A stretch of 64,000 bases of DNA from Apium graveolens. Taxonomy: Eukaryota; Streptophyta; Magnoliopsida; Apiales; Apiaceae. The notes beneath the pieces are model-generated. The model worked only from the letters and a program-made list of their open reading frames with translations. It made no database searches and had not been told where the DNA came from. A program made the translations under genes and the position numbers. The stretch covers positions 44,243,794-44,307,793 of the forward strand of contig NC_133647.1 in NCBI RefSeq assembly GCF_009905375.1, given 5' to 3'. Shown here piece by piece: positions 55,582 to 64,000 of the stretch; the stretch's first letter is position 1; the number at the start of each line of letters is the position of its first letter.

Positions 55582-57380
55582 GACGGGATATTATTACATT
55601 ATTCTCGTATAAAGTATTTTATAAGAAGCCCGATTTTGATAATTATCCAAAACTGATATCAAATCAGATCATTTTGCAGTTACTTAGCGGCTAAGTAACC
55701 TATTTTCCGATCCAATACGATCCAACGGGTATTAATATTCCATAAATATAAATAGCCTTTTTTTAATTGATTTTATTCGTATAATCATAAAAAATGTTAA
55801 ACACATAGAAATCAAAGAGAAAAACCCGAAAATTCATCGCATTCTTGAGAACCAAACTTAAAAATGAAAGCGTTACCGAACTCGGAATCGAGCATGCCAT
55901 ATACCAAATCGAAGCTCTCGAAAAACTCTATCAGAATCTACCATCAGTTTCAGTGTAGAAGTCAAGGTTCTGTTCTTATTTATTAATTTTAATTCGAATT
56001 AATTATTGATTAAAATATAAAATTATGATTTTGATGTTGTTTATGTGATTTGATGCTTGAATCTTGTAGATAATTTTATCCTGATCATTTTGATATATCA
56101 TATGTTTAATTTTGGAGTCCAATAATGTATTCAATTTTATGTTTGATTTTCGAAATTAGAAATTAAGGTTTATAGTTCGTTTGAATGTTTACAATTGAAT
56201 TTGGGCGTTTTTATTCAAGGGGTTATTAGTCGATTTGGTTGGTTGGGTTGCGTTCCTTATCTGAATTGGAATTGATTCATGTATTCAAGAGTAATAGACG
56301 ATTCCTGGAATTGATTTAATTAAGGTCACAGGGACTTCGATGGCGTTACTCGAGCTTTTGATCAGAATCGATCAAGGTCAATTGTTTGTGTTTGATTGAT
56401 GGTTATCTGTGTTGCTAAAGAATTGTAGAGTGATTTTGCATCAAAACCAGTGGAAAACAGTGTTGGTGGTCGTAGAATCGAAGCCGTCGGAGTTCCGGAT
56501 GTTCACCGGAATCTGGAAAATTCTGGTTGTTCTTCCCGACCCGGTGACCCGTTTCCCGCCCAAGGTTTCAACCCGGTTTCAATCCATTTGTATCCAATAC
56601 TAATTCTGAAATTGTGTTTTTACAGTTTAAATCCCCAAGGTTTCTGCACTTTGCAAATTTGGGATTTCTATTTTAAAAACTTTCAAAAATGATATTTCTT
56701 TTATAAATTAATTTGAGAAATTGTTTGTAGTTTCTAAAAAATTCCAAAAATCATTATTTTAATTCCAAAATTCATTTTTAATTCAAAAATAAATCTGATT
56801 TATTTAGTTAATTAATTTTAGTTATTAATTAATTTATTAGTTAATTAATTTAAATATTAATTGATTAATTAGTTTAATTATTTATTAATTAATTTTAATT
56901 AATTATTTAATTTGATTTAATTATTTCTTTTGATTAAAAATTTCGAAAAATAGTTTCGAGCTTTAAAATATTATTTTAAATTATTTTTAAGGCTCGATAA
57001 TTATTATTAAATTATTTTAAAGTCATAATCGGGTATTCAGGCCCTATTATTTAATTATCGAATGATTCGGAGACCCGTTTTAATTCCAAAAAAATATTTA
57101 AAAATTCATATTAAATACTTGAAAGATCATTTTAACCTCGAATCTTCTTTAAAAAATCATTTTTATCGAATACTTTGCGTTCTATGTGCTATATGTGATC
57201 TGATTAATGTATAATACGACTATATGTACATTGTTTGGCGGTTTTTGCTATAACTTTTAATCTGTAAATCGGATTTGGGTAAAATGAAGGGTAGATAAAA
57301 GATTATGACGTCTATATGATGATTAAAATAATACGAGATGGAATATTGATAGATACATGTGATGCCTAGCAGAGTAAGTG

Positions 57381-57503
57381 AGGCATAGAAAAAGAAAGCC
57401 AGTAATCAGTAAATAGAACTGAAGCGTAGAAAAAGAAAGTAAGTGATCGATGAATAGAGGCAAGGCATAGAAAAAGAAGAAAAGTGATTGATGAGTAGAA
57501 CTG
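57381..57503 (+). repeat. Three 41-bp imperfect tandem repeats in the G1b LTR
   Basis: Units start at 57381, 57422 and 57463 with AGGCATAGAAAAAGAA or AAGCGTAGAAAAAGAA. Confidence 0.88.
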
Positions 57504-58722
57504 TTAGATGAGTACAAGTAAAGTTGGAAATTATCTGTGATAAGGCAAGTACTTCTGAACCTTCCTCAAGATATATTGCAAACATTTCTGAACTTTCTCA
57601 TAACATGTTGCTAGTATTCAAAATAGTCATGTTTTATATTGTAAATGCTTAAATTTCTCAACCTTGAACCTTGTTCACATCATTAACTTGAGTTGTAAGC
57701 CTTATTCTTTGTAAACCAATGACGGTTAATTTCCCAGATATTAAACCATACAAATACAATACTACTCCATAAATACATACAGACCATAAACCAAATACTG
57801 AAACAGAATTACTTAAGCATACAGAGACTTATATACCGTAAAATACCCTATAACATCAAATATCTATACCCTGTATTATCATTGAACCATGGTTTATCAT
57901 ATACCTGATTCATCAACAGGTTTGAAGTCGTTCTTCATATATATACCTTGATATACCCTGGTGATACTTATGATATGTCTTATGCTCCGAGATAAATGCT
58001 TTATCAATGTTAAATATCATTCTATTTTATTGAATTCCAATGGTTATCATATTGAATCATTTTAGAATTGGATGGTTTTATAAATGTGGACCAGATTTAT
58101 GGTCAGACCAGATTCGTGGTCATATTAGGCCAATGTGTGCCTTGGATCCAGTATAAAGAGCAGAGCTGTGTGCCTTGCTCGCGGTTAGTGGGTGACTGAT
58201 CAGCAACCTAACCTTGGTTTTTAAAAAGAAAAGTGAATATCCAATTCTAATCATTACTTATCAAGAAACTTGATTCTTCTGAATCGTTTGAATTGATCAT
58301 TGTTTAACCTCAGTTATTGCTAGTATGTCTTGCTGAGCTAGTTAGCTCACTCTTGCAAATCTTTTATATTATTCTACAGTTAAAAAGGGAATGGTCGGTA
58401 GCAAAGTTTCCAGTCCAGTGTGCGAGCTAGGATCCCAGGATGAGTTGGTTTGAGCTAACAAGAGCTTTATATTTAGTTTTGAACTATGTAAGCTTATAGG
58501 AATGCTTTCCCTATCAGCTGTAAGTTAAACTAGTTTGGATTTGATACGATGTAATAAAAGTTAAGATGGTGGCTTGTTTTCATACTTTAACCTATTATGA
58601 TCCGTGGTTATGGTAAGTAGGGTCATTGCATATATTACTTTCATAAAAAGGATTATATATTGGATGTGTGTGTGTGTTATGAACCCTAAACTTCTAACAC
58701 GGGTTTGGAGGGCATCACAGGT

Positions 58723-58735
58723 TTGATATTAGAGC
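58723..58735 (+). other. Degenerate primer binding site of gypsy G1b
   Basis: TTGATATTAGAGC, four bases after the LTR end, is close to the iMet-type site TTGGTATCAGAGC with two transitions. Confidence 0.7.
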
Positions 58736-58912
58736 TACAACTTATAAGTCACTGAAACAAGCCTAGATTGTCGGGAATGGATAGAGGGTTATGATTAGGA
58801 TTAAGAAATAGAAGACGTTGAGAGGTTGAGTGCGACTGTATAATAAGTTTCGGTATGATTGGTGATGATATTCGATATTCTTATCTAGCGACGTGATTTT
58901 TAGATAGCAGCA

Positions 58913-59212
58913 ATGGCAGATTCTTTTATTCCAATATCATCTAATCATTTGGAGCTTTTAGTCGGAGGACCATCATCTGATCCATGCCATGTTCTTCCAC
59001 CAGTATTAGCCATATTACCTCCTGTTGTGATGATTGCACCTCCTCAAATTATTATTCCATCCCCTGATGTGAGACCACCTATTCGAGGATCCCCACTTGC
59101 TGATTCTTGTTCTATCGGACATTTAGCCGTAAGTGTATCTTTTCAATTTATCTCACACCTTATCTCATACCATCCATTTGAGGCCTGTTTTATAGAGCAA
59201 CAATGCCTATGA
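58913..59212 (+). pseudogene. Gypsy G1b gag, N-terminal remnant
   Basis: The ORF starts MADSFIPISSNHLELLVGG about 175 bases after the primer site. It is Pro-rich (LPPVLAILPPVV, PPQIIIPSPDVRPPIRG), a look common at the start of chromovirus gag ORFs. After about residue 70 the sequence loses order, and TGA or TAG codons appear after 59212. I see no capsid signature or zinc knuckle. The position after LTR and primer site is the main support. It is a decayed fragment, not an active gene. Confidence 0.6.
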
Positions 59213-59945
59213 GGATGGATTCAAGAGCTACAATATATGGTAAGTACACGAGATATTAAGAAGAGTGAGAAGAAATCTAGAGAGAGGATTCACGCATTCC
59301 GGAGGATAGCTACTACCAGGTTATATGGAACCACTAGTAAGTATGCCACCCATGATTATCTTATGGAGTGAGCTAGATGGGTTTATAGGAGTTTGAGAAG
59401 ATTGGAGACCCAGAGTTTTCTTAGAATTGGATGATGATGTTATGACAAACGTGACATGTATAGTAGCGATGCGATGTGATATCAGGAGACTTTGTTTTAT
59501 ATAATAGATTAGTTGACTATTTGATAGACCTGGTGTACTTAGCAATAGAAAAAATGATGATGGGAATATTACCAAGATAGATACCTTGAAATTAAGTTAT
59601 GAATAAGATAATATATAATGGTAATTGAAGTTTTCATCGACTAATGAAGGCAAAATGGACCCAATAAGGGGTAGAGGATATATGGAAATGAATGGGCTCT
59701 GATCTGATTGTGTCCCTAATTTGATACCTTGTAGTGGTTGAGAAGGACAACAACCAACTAATATAGTAATGATGACCAGCTGTGTGATTTTCAAAACTTT
59801 AAACCATTTTTCAAAAGAGATTTTCTTAACAAAATTTTTCTAAGAAGTCCTTTAAATAAACAAGTTTTAAAAATTGGTTATCAAATTACTACTTGAGTTT
59901 CTCGATTGTTATAAGATTTAGATTACCTAGAAAACTACTTGTTCT
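59213..59945 (+). other. Decayed internal region of gypsy G1b, left part
   Basis: Short frames such as the one around 59230-59370 (KYTRDIKKSEKKSRERIHAF) look like old gag sequence, but stops are frequent. I see no intact domain. Confidence 0.5.
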
Positions 59946-60984
59946 TGTTAGGAATATGTTGTGAACTTGATGATAAATTGAACAAAATACCTTAGTAGAT
60001 TTTAACTTAGTGTTTTTGTAGATCTCGACGGATGTTCTAATATAGTCCTGACGGATGATCTTTATAGTCCCGACGGATGACAATTTGACATCCATCGAGA
60101 GTGTAGCTTATGTAACAATAAGTATTGTAACACATTTCTGCAAACAACAATGTTTTAGTTGAGTAGACACTGTAGGATTCTTTAAGTCATGTTGACTAAT
60201 AGATTGATATGTAGAATAGGTTGGCTAATTATAAATATAAGATGTCTTGTAATTCTGCATAAGTGAAATAGAATCAAGTGACAGAAAGCCCCCCTGACGG
60301 ATGATCTATAAAGACTCCCGACAGATAATCAACAAGAGTCCCGACGGATGATCAACACAGTCCCGACGGATGATAATATTCAAATTAGCAGTTGACAGTA
60401 ATAACACAGTCACATGCATCGGGTGTTTGCAAATGGAATGTGGCAGCCAAATTGCAGGATTTAGAGAACAAAGAAGCATTACCATTTCCATGCAATTATG
60501 AAGATATTCAAAGATGCTAGATAGAGTAATGTAGCAGCATGAAGTTAGACTAGATTAAGTTTGTCCTATTGTCTTGTCTTATTATTATGTAACTTGGTGA
60601 TATATAAACCAAGTGTAGCAAGTAGAACAACTAACTGAGTAAGCATTATTTTCAGAGAGATAGATATAACTGTATCTGTTAAGAATCTCTTTGTAATTCT
60701 GTAAGTTCTCTTGTAAGCAACTGTGTTATATTCAAACATCACAGAGTTCTCAACTTTATATATATTTCTGGTGGATAAGTTCAAATCCACCAGAAAGTTT
60801 TAAAGCTTTGTGTTTTATTACTCTGTGTTTTTATCTCTATTCTACTTTCATTTTGCACTTCTTGCAAAATCAAACACTGCTATATATATTAAGTAAGAAC
60901 ATTCTTAAAATTAGAAAAAGGAGCCAGAATTACATTCAACCCCCCCCCCTTATGTAATTCTTGTTGCATTTTTTGGGAATAACA
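59946..60984 (+). mobile_element. Solo Copia-type LTR with TSD GTTCT
   Basis: It starts TGTTAGGAATATG and ends TTGGGAATAACA, with GTTCT at 59941-59945 and 60985-60989. Length is 1039 bp. ATTCAACCCCCCCCC near the end is typical of plant Copia LTRs and matches the end of the SIRE LTR in style. No coding region is inside. It also carries a family of GACGGATG repeats. Confidence 0.9.
60024..60375 (+). repeat. Dispersed CCCGACGGATGATCAACA-type repeats in the solo LTR
   Basis: At least seven copies of YCGACGGATG or CTGACGGATG lie in two clusters (about 60024-60080 and 60293-60375). One reversed copy (CATCCATCGAG) is at about 60089. Confidence 0.92.
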
Positions 60985-62600
60985 GTTCTAGAAGTTAGTA
61001 TGGTTAATTTAGAGGGCCAGGTGGACCCGCTATTATGGAGAAGATTTGATTGTTCCTAACAGAAGAGTGCAAATCTTGTTTGATAAGTTTAACGACAGAA
61101 CCAACGTGCGGAGAAACTATTCATCCAATTTCTGAGACTGTTAGAGTTTAAAGAATACGTTGATTTAAAAGAAGCCTAAGCATGATCGAAGGAGGTCGAG
61201 CAAATTTCCGGACTTTTTTAAAGGAAGAACCTTATTAACAAAAGAGTTAATATGTTGGATGATCGATAGCGTAAGCGAAATTTGAAGTTATGATTGTAAA
61301 TCTCGTAAGACTGTAAATAGGGTTGAATTATAAAAATATTGAACATGGAAGTACGACGCTAAAGATACAGGACCTAATAAATAGGAATTTATTCTAATGA
61401 TCGATTTAAGAAGGCATTTTAGAGAACTTTCTGAAGTTAATGTATGACTCAGAATGGGATCTATTGATCGAACACGTGTTGAAGATGTACATAAATAAAA
61501 TGTGGATGGTGACCAATGATATTATTCTTTTCTACAATATTATAGTATATAATCTTCTGATTACTAAATAAAGTATGAACTCTCTTCATGATAAGTTCTA
61601 TGAGGTGATAAGGAAAAGAAAATTGTTGAATCCCTTTCAAATCATTCCCCATCTAAAATATTGCTTTCTGATTGAGACAAGCAGTGTTATGGTGTGAGGC
61701 TTTGTCAAAATGACGAAGAGTTTGGTGAGACGCCACCTAATCATGTGTTGTATACCATATAGTATGAAAGACCGGACATCTTGAGTACAAATATGGCTGT
61801 CGCACTTATATCTAAATCATTATTCATTCTTTCTTCTTCAATTATGATTTATTGATTTATGGATACTTCCGATTGTTTCCTTGCACTATTATTCTTTACA
61901 AAAGGTTTCCAATCAGAACCATATACATAAATTCCCTTCTTGTATAAGGTCTATTTTTTGAGTGTTTTAAAAGAACTGAAATGATCCCGTGTAGCAGATA
62001 GAATCACGTGTTGAGTATGGATAATTGCAAGCCAATAAATGGTGGACATTTACGTGAAAAGAAGAATCATTATGCCAATAACGTGGTGGTTACGAGGACA
62101 TCAAATCAGAGGCGGAAATTTGTATATATGATACATTTCAAGTATGAGATATTGGCATGAATTGGAGTAGTTAGCAAACCGTATGAGGTAAATTAACCAT
62201 AGAAATAAGAAAGTAAAGCTGCGTATAGCGGGTAAGGCAAATGATTGATTGAACAGCAGAAGCGAATGAAGAAATTCTTAATAATAACGAGACAATCGAT
62301 TAATACATTATGAAGGTGAAGCATACCTCAATCATGTGGGAGATACTTGTCATGAAGGTTCAAGATCAAAGAAATTCTAATTACGAATAAACTTCGAGCG
62401 TGTTCTTTAAGGAATGGTTAGGCTTTCCCACTCAAGTAAGTGATTTATGGTAAATTTGATGCTTATAACTAAGCTAGTGAAGAAGGTTCAGTATGGAAAG
62501 ACATAAGTGGAGATGAAAAAATGGTGATTCAATTGCAAAAAATTTTAAGAAATGATGCTTTAAAACCAATTGAATCCTTTTACAAGATTATGATAGTGTT
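60985..62600 (+). other. Decayed internal region of gypsy G1b, right part
   Basis: AT-rich with many stops in all frames. I recognise no domain. It may be old gag or pol of G1b or of another element. The stretch ends where the G3 LTR begins. Confidence 0.4.
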
Positions 62601-64000
62601 TGTAATGCCCCAAATCTGGGGTCAGAGGATTTGGTCGTCACGATGAAAACTTAATCCAAAACAACATGTTTAATAATAAACAAATACCGACAAAAGATAT
62701 TTAGCATCTGTGACCCCAAACTAATCCAAGATCTTTTAAGGTTATAATTCTAGAAACAAGAAAACCAAATTCCATAAATAAATTTTTATCTTTCCTTTCT
62801 TTTAAAATTATGTGCAACAGTTTCCAAATTCAATACTAAACCCGCTAGTATAACTTCGAAATGAAGTATACTAGGACCAACGATTCAATACATAACTAAT
62901 ACATATATAAATATAACTTCATACAATAAAACTTACTTAAGTCCGCAAACCCTGGACCAACCACCTTCCAAAAGCTTCTTCTTTGCTTTCTTGAATTTCA
63001 CGGCTAAACAGCGCAAGCTAATCCTCACTGGAAGGTTAAATTTAAAAGCAGACAAGTATGAGCGAAAGAAATGCTCAGCAAGTTCATTATAGCATATATA
63101 TATGGTCTTTTTGATATAAAACCCGACATCTACACTAGAGCAGAACATTTAAAATTATAATTTCTGAATCTGAAAATTTTAGTTAAGGATCCTAGAAATT
63201 GGTTCCTCATTTGTATTCAAAACCCTTTCGATATTTTGAGAAAAAAGGATTCAGCAATACTTTGAATCTTGACGAGAATAAAACTCGTAAAACAATAATA
63301 ATATGAAACAATGATTATGGACTGAATCATAAAATTTATTTAAAACCGAACTCTTGATATTAATACTCATTTTATTGTCATATCAAATTAGATATCAATA
63401 AGAACTTTGATGCTCACAACATCCCATACTGAAGTCAACATCAATCATCTATACTAATACCACCTTTGATATTTAACAGCAACCTAAACATCCATATCAA
63501 TCAGAATCTGAATCAAAACAGCATTTCACCTTTAATCCAAAACAGAAACAGTTGATAAATCATTTATTCAGTGATTATCAAAACAATTTAGAAACAACAT
63601 TTTAGATTGGAACCAATTATATTTCATGTTGTTCCTGATGATCAGTGACAAAACAGCACCAGTACCCCGCAGCCATACCGTAAATATAGGTACCACCGGT
63701 ATCCCGCAGCCTTACCGTACCTATAGGGCACCAGAAAAGGCATATATTCGCCTTGCAAGATATTACAGTTGGACCGATGTCTCGATCACCTACGCTGTAA
63801 CCAGTAACCATCCAATCTCAAAACCTTTTTATTGGAAGTGGTCATAATAATCGACACCCTTAATAATTGTATTTCCCCATTCACTTGGTAGGAACACTCG
63901 CAGCAAAATCATCTTTTCTCAAGGTATAAAACGTTTATAAAACCTGGTATTTGGATAAGTAAAAAAACACTTAACTATTCTGAACATAGAATGGCTGAAA
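62601..64000 (-). mobile_element. Gypsy LTR G3 (minus strand), end of the LTR; runs off the window
   Basis: TGTAATGCCCCAAATCTGGG at 62601 is the reverse of an LTR end like that of the solo LTR (44880-44911). GTGACCCCAAACTAATCC at about 62711 matches reversed sequence near 44800. The conserved hairpin TGAGC-GCTCA is at 63059-63077, about 460 bases in. The ATG of the H3-like ORFs is not kept here. The ORFs seen are chance ORFs. Confidence 0.8.
63662..63735 (-). repeat. Two 37-bp tandem repeats in the G3 LTR
   Basis: Units 63662-63698 and 63699-63735 share CCCGCAGCC, TACCGTA and TATAGG words. Confidence 0.85.

Larger units (their letters stand above)
47200..58719 (+). repeat. 5' LTR of gypsy G1b, about 3.6 kb without the inserted Copia
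   Basis: Excluding 47699-55581 and one target duplication it is about 3.63 kb. The block CCGGATGTTCACCGGAATCT (56495) matches a block at the same depth in G1a. The conserved hairpin TGAGC-GCTCA is at 58334-58349, followed by a splice-acceptor-like TTATTCTACAG. Confidence 0.8.
47200..62600 (+). mobile_element. Ty3/Gypsy element G1b (plus strand): 5' LTR and decayed internal part
   Basis: The LTR starts TGTGGAATATCC at 47200, where it cuts the G2 integrase frame, and ends CATCACA at 58719. A degenerate iMet-type primer site and a gag start follow. A Copia element (47699-55581) sits in the LTR and a solo Copia LTR (59946-60984) in the internal part. The right end is not seen; the element meets the G3 LTR at 62601. 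The left flank is TAGTT. Confidence 0.78.

Noticed and set aside
62933..63148. Lys-rich minus-strand ORF in LTR G3 as a third H3-like peptide
   Set aside because: It lies at the equivalent place but has no ATG at the right spot and no H3-like sequence.

Overview
This window is plant nuclear DNA made entirely of nested LTR retrotransposons. I see no cellular gene, tRNA, rRNA or CRISPR array. The AT-rich LTRs, iMet-type and Asp-type primer sites and the Copia (SIRE-like), Athila and chromovirus protein families point to a flowering plant, probably a eudicot. The species cannot be fixed from the sequence alone. The domains are degenerate, with many nonsense codons of the kind expected from decay of methylated DNA, so this is most likely pericentromeric or other repeat-rich heterochromatin.

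Layout. (1) 1-2219: 3' end and partial LTR of a plus-strand Ty3/Gypsy chromovirus-type element (G1a). (2) 2220 to about 28310: a plus-strand SIRE/Maximus-like Copia element with 5' LTR, gag-pol and a large third ORF but no 3' LTR. Two other Copia elements split it: a plus-strand one at 5361-13359 (TSD AGCTG) and a minus-strand one at 15348-22057 (TSD ATTCTC). (3) About 28311-46662: a minus-strand gypsy LTR (G2). It is split by a plus-strand Athila-like element at 30553-45205 (TSD GTAAT), whose 3' LTR is itself split by a 4.0 kb solo gypsy LTR at 40875-44911 (TSD AAAAG). (4) 46663-47199: the chromodomain end of G2 pol. (5) 47200 to about 62600: a plus-strand gypsy (G1b). Its LTR holds a minus-strand Copia at 47699-55581 (TSD GACGG), and its decayed internal region holds a solo Copia LTR at 59946-60984 (TSD GTTCT). 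(6) 62601-64000: the end of another minus-strand gypsy LTR (G3).

How the parts work together. The Copia at 5361-13359 and the Copia at 47699-55581 are sister copies of one family. They share the same deletions in reverse transcriptase and RNase H yet have separate insertion sites with target duplications, so the family was probably mobilised in trans. Their 5' leaders carry phased short repeats and a swapped cassette: palindromes in one, GC-rich DNA with TGACGTCA sites in the other. The third Copia has its own series of four hairpins in the leader and a copied piece of its host element where its primer site should be. The most unexpected protein-level signal is a short ORF in a gypsy LTR (28294-28422, minus) that begins like the histone H3 tail (KQTARKSTGG). 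A weaker relative sits at the equivalent place in the solo LTR at 44518-44619.
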